From positions 124,001 through 188,000 of the forward strand of contig CAJNOJ010000064.1 in the NCBI GenBank assembly GCA_905250025.1: 64,000 nucleotides of DNA, in the 5' to 3' direction. The translations under genes were made by a program, and so were the position numbers. The DNA is from Adineta ricciae. Its lineage: Eukaryota; Rotifera; Eurotatoria; Adinetida; Adinetidae. This document shows positions 22,819 through 35,100 of this stretch, in pieces (position 1 is the stretch's first letter; the number at the start of each line of letters is the position of its first letter). The notes under the pieces were generated by a model. The model had not been told where the DNA came from, did no database searches, and saw only the letters and a list, made by a program, of their open reading frames with translations.

Positions 22819-24801
22819 ATGGCTACCAGTAAAAAACCGTTGACGAAGTCAATGACATCATCTTCAACATCAGTCCAGACTAAATCGACAGCCGGTACTA
22901 TTCATAGTCAAAATTTAGAATCAGTTGCTTGTTTATGGCTTGATCAAAATATACATTCTACAAACGACAATCGCACGACACAGGAAGAACTTCGACAGGT
23001 CATCAATTATCTTCAAACATTTGATAATGGTGATCAATGTGAAGAGTATATTCGACAAACTATACACGAAAAAGTAGTTTTGATTGTTTCGGGTTCGTTA
23101 GGACAGATCATCGTTCCCCGACTGCATTCTCTTCCACAGCTTGCCGCATGTTATGTATTCTGTAGTAACAAAGAAGCTAACGAACGATGGGCTAACAAAT
23201 ACTCGAAGGTAATTGTTTCAACATTGATCAGCTGAAGTAACGAACTTGCCTATATGATCTGTTAGGTAAAAGGAGTATTTGTTATACGTTCTGAACTGGT
23301 CAATAAGATTGCTCAAGATCAAGCAGCTAGAAATAAAGTGGAAGATAGCGCATCGATTTCTGTGATTAGTAACGGTCCAAAATCACTCGAAGCACATAAT
23401 GCCATATTCATGTGGTTTCAACTTTTCATTGAAGTTCTTCTTCGCATGCATCATAAATCAACCGATCGAAAAGAATTAATCGATATTTGTAAGAAAAATT
23501 ACAATGGTAATCGAAAAGAAATGACTATCATTGAAGAATTTCAGATGGACTATAAAAGTGATAACGCAGTATGGTGGTATACGAGAAATGCATGTTTTTA
23601 TCGCATGATGAACAAAGCTTTACGAGTGCAAGATTATGACATTTTGTTTCCGCTTCGGTTTCTTATCACGGATATCGCCAAACAGTTAAAAGATGGACAT
23701 GAAAAATTCATTCGTACAAGTGACACTCGAACTGTCATCCGTGTGTATCGTGGACAAGCAATCGGTCACGATGAACTGAATCTGATGAGAAATAGTCTCG
23801 GCGAATATTTATCGATGAATTCTTTCCTTTCAACAAGTCGTAATCGTGCGACTGCTGTAGATTTTATTCGCATGATTCCAATCAGTGATGAGTATCAGAG
23901 AATTTTGTTTGAAATTGAAATCGATCCACGTTTGAAAACGAAAGCATTTGCTGATATCAAAGAAATGAGTTATTATCAAAAGGAAGATGAAGTGCTGATT
24001 ATGCTGGGCGCTTTGTTCTGCATCCAAAAGGTGATTGAAGATGAAAAGAATCGAATGTGGATAGCGAACATCTCATTAGCAAGTGAAGATGATTATCACT
24101 TAAAAGAGACATTCTCTTTTATGAAAGATAAAATTGGAGATGAAACAAACTTGGATTCATTAGGAAAAATTTTACTTGAAATGGGTGAAGATCGACAAGC
24201 GGAAAAGTGCTACCGACGAATGCAAGAGGAATTTAGATTAGGAATGAGCGATGCTCAATCTGGAATTGGATGGGCGTTGTATTGGTGTGACGAGTACGAT
24301 GAAAGTCTCGAGCATCTACAAGAAGCCCTAAGTATACGAAGACATCTGCTGGGAGAAAATCATGTGAAAGTAGCGGAATGTTTCTGCCGTATTGGATGTG
24401 TGTATTGGAGAGAAAACATGTATGACAAAGCTTTATTCAATATGAAAAAATCTACTGAAATACACGAAAAAACACTTGAAATTGACAGTGCTGCTCTCGC
24501 TACGAGCTATAATGGCATGGGTCTGATATACCATCGTTTGGATCAAACCGATTTAGCGTTGGAATATTATAACAAAACTCTTGAAGTGCAACTGGCTAAT
24601 TTACCCCCTAACCATCCCAACATTGCACTAACATATAACAACCTAGGCGCCCTTCACAAGGACATCGGAAACATCTCTGAAGCTTTGAAGTATTATAAAA
24701 AATCGCTGGAAATTAGTCGAAAGATTTTACCACCCACACATACAGACATTATTCGAACAGAGAATAATATAAAAAAAGTGAAAGAACAAATGAAAACATA
24801 G
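22819..24801 (+). CDS. ADP-ribosyltransferase with C-terminal TPR repeats
   Basis: Two exons, 22819-23208 and 23266-24801, 641 residues. Residues about 30-130 are the same N-terminal domain as in the gene at 18066 (C-L-W-L-D; S-G-S-L-G-Q-I-I-V-P; N-E-R-W-A-N-K-Y-S-K). The exon junction falls at the same point (phase 0 after the Lys). The ART domain follows: R in V-Y-R-G-Q (about 292), S in S-F-L-S-T-S (about 316-319) and E-D-E-V-L (about 370-372), so the R-S-E triad with ExE is intact and NAD-dependent ADP-ribosylation, probably of arginine, is expected. Residues about 400-640 hold tetratricopeptide/kinesin-light-chain-like repeats (A-E-K-C-Y, L-E-H-L-Q-E-A-L-S-I, A-L-E-Y-Y, A-L-K-Y-Y), a protein-binding platform that may choose targets. 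No signal peptide, so likely cytosolic. AATAAA at 24879-24884. Confidence 0.88.
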
Positions 24802-25232
24802 AAATATACTCTAAGAAACACATTTACAGAAAGTTTTCATATGTATTTCTAATCAGCCACACTAAGATGATATTTCTTAATAAAGCTATCCGGAAAAGTT
24901 AAGCAAAAAAAGGAACCACATTACGTTGATGTACTACTCTGAATTCATGGACTGAAATATAGACAAGTTATTATCTGAGTTCTATAAACCCATTAAACAC
25001 ATAACTCTTCGCATCTGATCAGTGATTACCAAATGTGGAACTTCTTTTCGTAATCATACATTTGTTCATGAGATTTAGAGCGATAAATAAGTTAGTTTTA
25101 TATTAAAAGGAGATTTGCGCTTTTTACAAAATAAATTCTAGATTAGTACGTTAATTTGAATTTATGCGAAGCGCTCAAGATTAAATAAGCCGAGAACGCT
25201 TTTTGAATGATTGTCTTTTAGCCACAAGGTGC
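24802..25232. other. 3' spacer between convergent genes
   Basis: Holds the poly(A) signal of the ART-TPR gene and the 3' flank of the membrane glycoprotein gene; nothing else seen. Confidence 0.5.
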
Positions 25233-27361
25233 TTAATAGGTTCCGTCTGGCATGTTTGTTGTTGCAGTTTCTGTTTGCGTTGTCGTGTCTATGATGAGCG
25301 ACGTTGTGTCACTTGTGGATGATTCTTCCGTGAACGTATTTGTATCCGTTGATATTGTTTCTGTTTGCGTTGTCGTGTCTATGATGAGCGACGTTGTGTC
25401 ACTTGTGGATGATTCTTCCGTGAACGTATTTGCATCCGTTGATATTGATTCTGTTGGAGTGTTATCTGATGTGACTGTCGTAGCTAAAACGATACGAACA
25501 GATATTTTATGGAAAAAGTCAGTTTGCTTTTTGAGTCTTACTACTTGTAGTCAATGATGGAGACGGCTTGTACCATATTTCTAAATACAGATGTAGATTG
25601 CTGTTAGATTTTGTTTGAAAGGAGAAAAATAAGTAAATTACCAATGATAGGTTTCGGCAGTTTAAATTTAATACCCAGAATCATGATAGCTGGCGGTGGC
25701 GGAATGTCGCGATGATCAAATATCGGCGTTAATAAAAGTTTTTGACAGTGACGATCACATAGCGACAGAAAGATAAATCGAATGATTACGATCAGTTGAT
25801 ATCGACCATATTTTCGACGTGACAATCCGCGCTTTAGAGATAAATCCAATAATTTGTTTGATGGACTCGTGTCTATTGGCCGGAAAGATGCGCCAACAAC
25901 TACGAAGTCAATTGAAGAATTGAGTGTTGCGTTCAACTAGACAATAAATATATATATACAAGTATTTTGTTCAAATGACTTCATTAACTTACGCCAGCCT
26001 TGATACTGTCCAACGAGTTTGCATCATTAATCGGGCCAGCGACAATTGCTGAAGTATTTCCAGTAGTACCATTTATTTCATAGGTGAACATTCGTTCAGA
26101 TTCTAGGATGAATCAAACACATCGAATAGAAATGACGGATTATAACTACTTACCAAGAGCGTAGTTTTCACTAGGTATAGTTTTCAGCATTATCACTCGA
26201 TACCAACTATTGTTATATTGATACTGCAGTTTATCTACTCTACTGAGATTGGATAAGTCAGAAACCAAAGCACCGACGTGGTCTGTTAAGCAAGTATTCA
26301 CACAATAGAAAGGATATTGAAGTATTACAGAAACGTTCAATTGCAAAACACTGCTTGATAATAATGAATTGACACTGGCAATGACAAATGGAATATTTTG
26401 ACTGTCTGCTGTTAACCAAAGTGTTTGTTGGACCTTGAATATATTTGATTGGTAGGATTTGTTCTTGTAAAAAATAAAGCACTTACTAAATTAGTTAGAG
26501 AATCATTTGAGTCATGTAACGATAGCTCTCGTCTTCGTCGTCGACGTCGGCTCGCTGCTGCATTTTCCGTATCGTAGCTTAAGTCAATGGGCACTAGTAT
26601 ATCATAATAGAAAACAAATAGTAGACGAAAATCTGTATCATACCTTCTGAAGAGTCGGGAGCAATTTGCATGTCTATTATGCCAAAATGGTATATATTTT
26701 GACGAATACTAAGTTGAAGTTGTTCGTTTAAATTCGTAATTGATAAATTACGCAGCTTTTGTGTTGTGCTATTATCAACAAATGTTCTATCGAGTATTTG
26801 ATCTTGACAATTAGTATTGCAGAAAAGCGAAAACGTGTAGAATCCTCCGACATATAACACATTTGTCGTGGCATCTCTAAATAAAACGAATTTGTTAACA
26901 TGCGCAAATATGAAAGATCAGAATTACAGAAAAGCTTGTTCAACATTCGCAGCAACACTTATAGGCACATGCGTTCTCTTCGTTAATATACTCCGAATCT
27001 AAATCAAAAGAAAATGAATTCCGCTGTTAAATCATTTTCTTCAAACACGAACCAGATGATTTAATTCTTGAAAACTGGATGCATCCACCGGATCCAAACC
27101 CGAGGATAAACTACGTTTAGCTACTCGATTATAGTTGAATTTATATTGAAATGACCGTGTCCTGCGTAAATAGTTCAAAAATCATCCTAAACTGACAATC
27201 AAACAAAGCTTATCTTTTGTTGACACAACCCCTTCACTTGGGGGTGTATAAAGTGGTATCAACGATAGCACCACAGTCGAAGCAATCACCAGGCCACATA
27301 TTCCAATCGAAAGCATACTGATCAGTATGTAATTCCATTTCATGTTGAAAGAAAACTTCAT
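25233..27361 (-). CDS. Type II-like membrane glycoprotein with Ser/Thr repeat tail, family unknown
   Basis: Ten exons: 27361-27225, 27161-27053, 26998-26928, 26876-26644, 26593-26487, 26433-26154, 26102-25993, 25936-25642, 25580-25542, 25483-25233; every junction keeps frame (first intron donor GTCAAC is weak). Product 543 residues. One strong hydrophobic helix at about residues 11-35 near the N-terminus serves as signal anchor; the rest should be extracellular, with several NxS/T sites and few Cys. A six-Arg run (in exon 26593-26487) looks like a proprotein-convertase site. The C-terminus is Thr/Ser-rich and carries a 30-residue repeat in two nearly identical copies, probably O-glycosylated. 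I do not recognise the domain. Confidence 0.65.
25268..25448. repeat. Tandem 90-bp repeat, two copies, coding
   Basis: The unit starting ctgtttgcgt at 25271 recurs at 25361. The second copy is almost identical; I see about one difference before they diverge near 25448. It encodes the Ser/Thr-rich 30-residue repeat in the tail of the minus-strand glycoprotein. Confidence 0.85.
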
Positions 27362-27947
27362 TGTATAATTATGTTTACTCTTTAGGACAGTTTTATACCG
27401 ACAAAAATAGTCATATCAGACGTGTGAAGTCATGATTTGGAGAAAATTATTCGTTGGTAGATTTTGCCGTGGTTCGTGAAAATGCATCTTCTCACACTTG
27501 ATCGATATGATCAGGTAAATTCAAATGTTTTCTTTCACACACAATCACCATCTTCACCCATAAATCAGGTTTCATCGCAGTAAAAATATACGAACATTAT
27601 TTTCTCATCTAATTATTTTTATTGTCAATTTCATTCTATCGATATTTCCAAATTAACAAAATGAAAACTTGCTTTTTCTTAACACGCATTTTAAATATTT
27701 ATATACTTGAAACATTTGTCAAAGAAGAAGAAAAAAAAATACTGTTTGTTATTTCTCCTTCTTCTTTTCCTCTCGAAACTCTGGACTACCCGCTTCAGAT
27801 AGAGATGCTGAATATGAATATAAATTCTATTCAATTATCAGCAAAAGGAACATCAATATGCCGGTGTTTTTGACGTTCAAGATCGAATGTGTTTATGTAC
27901 TAATTCGCGATACGGTGACGAAGAAGTTTCGTTTTAGATAATTGAAA
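27362..27947. other. Divergent intergenic region
   Basis: 5' flank of the glycoprotein gene (-) and of the basic protein (+). A splice-acceptor-like tract, ttcgttttag, ends at about 27939, only a few bases before the ATG of the next gene. The 83-codon frame at 27622-27873 is not convincing. Confidence 0.4.
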
Positions 27948-28616
27948 ATGACACTCAACTACTTCTCACCGTCAGTTCGATATGAGCGTCATTTACGCGT
28001 CCAACATTCCATGACTCATCTGTCCTTGCCAAAAGCAATTACTCGTTTGCCTTGCCGAAATAAATCATCATTGGTAGCATTCAATCAATTAATTGATAAT
28101 CATAATCACGCTTCGATACTGGATCGTCAGACTTACAGACTGAGTATGAAATCTGCTTTGAATATCGACACGCTGGCGGATACACATCATCGACATCGAC
28201 AGCAAGCAATGAGTACGAATTTCAATGTCAGCGCGAACGTTCCATCATTGACAAACGTAATCACGCGACAATCAACCGACGCTAATGATAATAATGACTT
28301 CAAGGGTATCGAAGGCAATGCAATACGTTTCGAAACGCTTCCGAAGTCAAATCGATATGTTCGTGCAAATGAAATTTCTCTTCCTTCATTGTCCAAATCG
28401 TATCCGTTCGCTCGCAAATGTCCCATGAAACAAGTTCAAGCTCTGACTGAATATCGATTTGACTCTCCTATTCCAGTACGTACATCATCTCATACAAGAA
28501 AACAAATCAAGGATATCGATCTCATCATCGGTCAACGAGTCAATTCACCTGAGCGACAACCATCTCCCGATATACATCGGCACGTATCTCATAAAAAAAT
28601 CTTCAACACCTATTGA
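27948..28616 (+). CDS. Uncharacterised basic, disordered protein
   Basis: Single open frame of 222 residues from the ATG at 27948. No membrane segment, signal peptide or known domain. Rich in Ser, Arg, His and Asn, with low-complexity DANDNNDF and several S-P and R-x-x-S sites, suggesting an intrinsically disordered, possibly phosphorylated protein. The length without stops in AT-rich DNA supports coding. An acceptor-like AG just upstream may be a trans-splice or 5' UTR splice site. Confidence 0.55.
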   Translation: MTLNYFSPSVRYERHLRVQHSMTHLSLPKAITRLPCRNKSSLVAFNQLIDNHNHASILDRQTYRLSMKSALNIDTLADTHHRHRQQAMSTNFNVSANVPSLTNVITRQSTDANDNNDFKGIEGNAIRFETLPKSNRYVRANEISLPSLSKSYPFARKCPMKQVQALTEYRFDSPIPVRTSSHTRKQIKDIDLIIGQRVNSPERQPSPDIHRHVSHKKIFNTY

Positions 28617-29113
28617 TAAACAAACATATATGTGTCATAAATTAAATATTAATAATATCGACCACAAAGAAGCTGCGACAACATAATGGAAACATCCTTG
28701 AATCAATTTCGTTTTTCCCTACATGTGCCCATGTCATTACTTAATAAGACAATCACCGGACTATTTATTGCTGTTGATCTCGGCGAGCAATGTGAATCGA
28801 ACAAGTGCAGATTCATTTAAATACAACGAGAATGAAGATTTATATTGAGATTCGTTCAGTGACATTTATTTCTTTTTCCCACGACAAATAAAAATACTTA
28901 TTGTTCACAAATAACCATTGAGAAAATTTGCTTTCTTCATTCAGAACAATTAGAACTACATAACAACGATTAGGAGTAATGAGACATATATGTATTCGAT
29001 TAAGAATGTAAATGAAGACAAAGAGAAAACAATCTAATGCACATAGTTGTCGTTATTGAAAGACCTCACACCATTGAATAAATAAAACATTGAAACAGAA
29101 CAAACAGATTCGT
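28617..29113. other. 3' spacer
   Basis: Non-coding 3' flanks of two convergent genes; several AATAAA-like strings on both strands. Nothing else seen. Confidence 0.45.
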
Positions 29114-32100
29114 TTATCTTATAGGTGTCAATTGAGATGCTTCATGATCAGATCTACACAAACAAAAGGCTTTCATGTCATGTTCGTTCGAAAACAATCT
29201 GTGCTTACCCGTAGACAACATCTTCGTCTGAATCGTTTATCATTGAAAATGTTGGATTATCCCGAAATAACGAATCGATGGCTGCGTTCTTTGCTGGAGA
29301 ATAGACATATGCCATCGTATACAAATACAGATTAATTAAACTATAGAACGATAAGAACTCGACGGAATTTTTGTAACGTGACGCTAATTCTGGAACGAAA
29401 TTCTCTTCGATTATTCCTGAACCGAATCGAAGCGTTGTGATCGTTATCGAAATCGAAACAACACATAACATCAGTACTGTTGTAAATTTCAATCGAACAT
29501 CTAAATTCAAGTATAATTATTTCAGTGGTCGCACATCGCATGGAAACCTACCGAAATAGGGCATATTTCGAAGTTCGCCAAATGCTCGAATGATTAAAAA
29601 GAGCAAATAAAGAACGTAGAAGATTCCCACAATGTAAAATATAACTCGATATGTCTAAACAGGCAATAAAAAACTCTTTTCTTCAAAGGAGGTTGACTCC
29701 TACCGTAAATTGTTTAATATCAATAGTGAGATTGTACATTGGATCACGAAATTCTTGTACAATACGAGCAGACGAGAGTACAATAGAGAATATCCATAGA
29801 AGACTAACGAGAAATATCTTTGGACAATAGAATGGAAGAAATCGACGAACATTCTAAAAATCAAATAGAAGACAAACAGAATTCGACGATGTCAATCAAA
29901 TGGTCTAACTTGACGTATGCCGTGATAAACACTAAGCCAGAAGAGTAGAAGAGTGCACAGAAAACTGGCTTGGAGAATACCATCGAGAATGGTTGGAAAA
30001 GAATTGTCCGTTAAAAATGTTAACGGATAAAATGGATCTAAGAAAGAGAACAGGAAAAACAGGTGAAATCAATCAAGTGCACATTTACTATTGTAGAAAA
30101 CGAGAAAGATAAGTAATACAATCATCCATCGTTGTTCCAGTGACCAGTCGAGAATGGAGAATCGCCGCATGGATTTGGTGAAAAGACACTGGAATTCGAT
30201 TGAAACTTATGCGATTGAATGATCGAAACGACTTACTGTTGCTATAATTGAACTGATCAAGAAAATAAAGCGGAAAGCCAATTCGAATTGTGTATATTTC
30301 GGATTGAATGTATTCAACTAGAAGAAAAAAGATCACGGTAAATTGAATGGAGGTGAAAAGAGAAGAAAAGGTCGCGAACAGAAAATTGGATTGATTTGGT
30401 TTTCGTTTCGTCAATTCCATTTAATTGGATTTTAAATTGATACTTATTTTCATGAAGGAAATTCAAATGGAACAAAATCAATTCATTACAAGCCTAGAAC
30501 GAGAAAATTACACGAACAAAGTTAATGAAAATATGTGAAACAAAATTAGAAGCCTTCACGTTTCATTAATGATTTCTTCATTGACATCAAGCGCATTTCT
30601 AACATTTTGTCAGGATGCGTAGACGACTCGGTGACATTGTCATGCGCTAATTAACTAATGACCGAGCGCCTATTAATCTTGATTTTCCATCGAAGGCAAA
30701 ATTATAGATTGAATGAAATCTACGCGCGCGCACAGACACACATATACACACTTTTGACATTCTTATTTAGTTGTTCAGTGAACTAGAACGAGGACGTCCC
30801 ACTCTCAAGCGCGCAATGTATGATTACGTCATGTGAAATGCATTTAAATAAGAAGCGAACGAAAACGAACGGGACGTACGCGCAAATGAGTTTAAAAATG
30901 AACGAAGCGGATGGCGTGAATAGGGGCGTGAGTGGGAGGGTTAGCGAGGGAGAAGGAAAGGAGAAGGGTGTAGAATATGAATTTATTTAATAAAATGAAA
31001 AAGATTTGAGAGAAACGACGATTGCACAATACAACAAACAAATATGGACAAAAAAATTACACCTATCTGAACGTTTTCACATGCAGAGAGAGGCAAAAGA
31101 TACGTAGACATACGGATAAAATGTGGGAGACACAAGACGATGACAAGAAAAAAAATTGTAAAAAGATATAAAATGATGTAAAAGAAGAATGAGCCAGTAC
31201 AAAACGCGTGTAAAATGAGATGTAAATGAAAGACCTCAAATAAATTATAAAGAAGAGAAAAGAAGAGTCGTTTGCAACGCTCACGGATCTAAGTGTGTTA
31301 TTTTCTAGACAAGTGGTGTAGGCACTTCTTGTCGTTCTGTCTGTTTCATAAGTTTTTTCATTCGGGTAGTTAATCGATCGATAACTTAAAGTTAATATGG
31401 TCGACGATAGGGACCACGATGTAATGCCCGATTGAACGCACCTGAAACGCCAGCAACACCTGGTGGTGGAACGCCAGTTGGCCCATAACCAAGTGATGCT
31501 CCATAACCAATTCCTCCGCCATAAATATCGTCTGTGTATGGATTCAGTCCGCCGACGGTTGTTGTCACGCCGAAACCAATAGGTACACCACAGATAGGAG
31601 CTCCTCCCAAGCCTCCTCCCAAGCCTCCTCCGAAGCCTCCTCCGAAGCCACCTAAACCGCCTCCAAATCCTCCGAGGCCGCCGAGTCCTCCACTAGAAAA
31701 CAGCAATAACATTAGAAAGTATAAATAGAGTCAAATTTAATTTGATTTACCCATATGCACCTAGACCTCCACCGAGAAGTCCACTGGCTCCTAATGATGG
31801 GAACATACCGCCATATCCACCCAATCTGAAAATAATCAACCAAGATTCACTGCTAGATACTAAAAGACGATTGCAACGTACCCGCCACCGAGTGAGGCAC
31901 AGGGGTTGGAAATTGGACATGCTGGTTGTGCCATAGGCATTGGTGGTGGTGCACATGGCATTTGCATTGGCATTGGTGGTGGTGCACACGGCATTTGCAT
32001 TGGCATTGGAGGTGGTGCACACGGCATTTGCATTGGCATTGGAGGTGGTGCACATGGCATTGGCATTTGCATTGGCATTGGTGGTGGTGCGCATGGCATT

Positions 32101-35100
32101 TGCATTGGCATTTGCATTTGAGGTAGGCATTGTGGTTGTTGTTGCTGAGGTACAGGCACAGGCACAGGTACAGGTATACATTGAACAGGACCAGGAACAG
32201 GGACTGGAACTGGACATGGTTGTGGAACAGGTACTGGGCATGGCTGTGGAACAGGTACCGGTACTTGCTACAATGAAACATGGATGAATTTTGTAATAAG
32301 TAATAAAAAAAGCTAATCTATCTTACTTGAACTTGACTTGATTGAACTGGAACAGGTACAGGACACGGTTGTGGTACTGGTACTGGATATGGCTGTGGTA
32401 CTGGCTGTGGAACAGGTATACAGCTAGATAAAAAGAGAGACAGTAAATTCCATTGGTAATAATAATGGAGCTACTTACACAGGTTGACAAACAACGCGTT
32501 CGACAGGCACAGGAACTGGCACTGGACATGGTTGAGGAACAGGTACAGGCACTTGCTATAAATAGAATAAAGTAAATGTTTCGATCATAGCGCGAAAAAT
32601 CAATCTGTCTTACTTGAACTTGACTCGATTGAACTGGTACAGGTACAGGAACAGGGTATGGTTGTCTAAGAAGAATATAGAGACAATAATAATAAAAGCC
32701 ATGTGATGGAAAACTAGCACTTACGGTACTGGTACACATTCCCGAACTGGAACAGGCACTGGAACAGGACACGGTTGTGGCTGTGGTACTGGTACAGGAA
32801 CAGGACATGGAATCTGTTGTGGTACGGGTACCGGTACTGGACATGGTACCTGTTGAATAATTGGCGCTTGTTGTGGTGCTGGAAGCATTGGCATTGGTGG
32901 TGGTAAGCATGGCATCTGTGGTTGAATTGGCATTGGTGGTGGCAAGCATGGCATCTGTGGTTGAATTGGCATTGGTGGTGGCAAGCATGGCATTGGAGGT
33001 GGCATTGGCATTGGTGGTGGCAAGCATGGCATTGGTGGTGGCATTGGCATTGGTGGTGGCAAGCATGGCATTGGAGGTGGCATTGGTGGCGCGCACGGCA
33101 TTTGCATTGGTGGTGGTGGTGGTAGACACGGCATTGGTGGTGGCATTGGTGGTGCACAAGGCATTTGCATTGGTGGTGCACATGGATTGGCACCGCCAAA
33201 AGAGCCGCCACCGAATGGAAGACCGCCTCCAAATGAGGCGCCTCCTCCAAATGATCCACCGCCATATGGTAGACCTCCGAATGAACCTCCACCAGCGAAT
33301 GGTGAAGCACCAGCAAAACTACCGCCATATGGTAGCGCAGCTTGACCGAAACCTCCGATTCCTCCGATGGGAGCACCATATGAACCTAATCCATTTGGAA
33401 TACCGCCGCCGAATCCGCCAAGTGCGCCGCCGCTGAAACCTCCAGAGAATGGACTCGCACCATAGCCTGCTAAACCTGTTGCACCATAAGGAGCACCGCC
33501 AAAGCTAGTACCTGCGCCATAGCTAGCAATACTACTTAGTTGTCCGCCGCCGAAACCGCCGCCATAGGCTGGAGGCGCGGCAAAGCTAGGAACAGCACCA
33601 AACCCTGGAGCTGCGCCGAAACTGGGTGGTGCAAAGCTGGGTGGTGGTGCAAAGCTGGGTGGTGGTGCAAAGCTAGGTGGTGGTGCAAAGCTAGGAGGTG
33701 GTGCAAAGCTAGGAGGTGGGCCATAGCTAGGAGCTGGACCAAAGCTTGGAAGTGGACCAAAGCTTGGAGGTGGAGCATAACTTGGTGGTGGAGCATAACT
33801 TGGTGGCGGCGCATAGCTTGGAGGAGCACCATAGCCTGGAGCTGGTCCGAAGCCCGGAAGAGCCGAGCCGAATGGTGGAATAGCTGGTTGAGGTGGATAT
33901 GGCGCTGGTGGGGCTTGAGGTGGAGCGCCCGGACCACCAGTTTCAAAGCAGAAAGCATTGGGTGGAAGACCAGGTGGTGGTGGAATTGGCTGTGGTGGAA
34001 TTGGTTGCGGTGGATACATGCCAGTGCTAGCAATACCTTGAGCATTTGGTGCATTGTAACCATATTGAGCACCGCGTGTTTGTGCTGGTCCTTGATATCG
34101 TTCATAGCCAGTTTGTCCGTAACCTTGTGGTCCTGGTTGTTGCGTGCCAATAGCACTGCTCGATTGATTGTAGCTACTTGTACCACTATAAGCTTGTCCA
34201 GATTGTCCATAGCCAGCTCCATAAGCACCACCGCCAGCGACAGGTGCATTCGCACCACTGGAGCTTCCATATTGATTGAGTGTGTCTTGTTGTTGATGTT
34301 GATATCCTTGTCCACGAGGTGGCACACGAATGACTTTACGTACGACTTGCGGTGGTCCACATGGTTCCACAACAGTACGTTCTTGCACACGAGGTGGCGG
34401 TGTCATTGGCTCCTCGATGATTTCTTCCACAATTTCGCCTGGTTGACGACGAATATAGACGCGTTCCAGAATGTCGGGCTCTGGTGTAGGCATTCGATGT
34501 CGAACTTGTCGCACAGCACCTGGTTGATCTGGTAAACGAATAGCTTGTCGACGAATACGGCCTTGACGACGACGAAGATACATATCACCTGAATTATCAT
34601 AACCACCTTCACTACCGCATTGAGATTCGCCATAACCACTATAAGCGGCATAATTTGCTCCACCTGCAGCTCCAGCTGCTCCAACAGCAGCACCTGAGCT
34701 AAATTGTTGTTGTTCATAATAACCGCTTACACCGCCAGCTGCTGGTCCGCCGTATTTCTGTGAGTTCGAACCAGCTGGATATCGTTTGTAATCGTATGAG
34801 CTTGACGAACTTGTGCTTGATGTTGATCCTGAACTTTTTCCATTGCTTTTATGACCACCACCAGTACTACTACCATTTTGTGTGTATCCGCCTGTTACTC
34901 CGCTGCTGCTATTATTTGTTTGTTGTCTAGTCGAGGAAGCATATGTTCCCGATTGTTGTGAATATTGATTGTATGGACCCATGCCTGTGTGGGTTCGCCA
35001 AAACTATTTCTGTGTGATATATAAAGGTGTGTGTGTGCGTGTACGTTCGAGAATATGAGGCAAGACTAAAATACTGTACACTCCCGATGTCTCTCTGTTT

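Noticed and set aside
25252..25557. 101-codon plus-strand frame with an internal repeat
   Set aside because: Antisense reading of the Ser/Thr repeat exon of the glycoprotein gene.
27622..27873. 83-codon plus-strand ORF as first exon of the basic protein
   Set aside because: AT-rich, Lys/Ile/Phe-dominated, and the join to 27948 has no support in frame or motif.
31906..32287. Several overlapping Gly-Ile or Ala-Leu-rich frames, and a CRISPR-like look of the regular repeat
   Set aside because: The repeat is coding in exon 5 of the minus-strand gene, has no unique spacers, and the genome is eukaryotic.
32861..34535. Long plus-strand open frames (191 and 331 codons) over the Pro/Gly-rich gene
   Set aside because: They are mirror images of the minus-strand repeat arrays; their Trp/Val-Ala composition is an artefact of the repeat codons and they have no splice logic.
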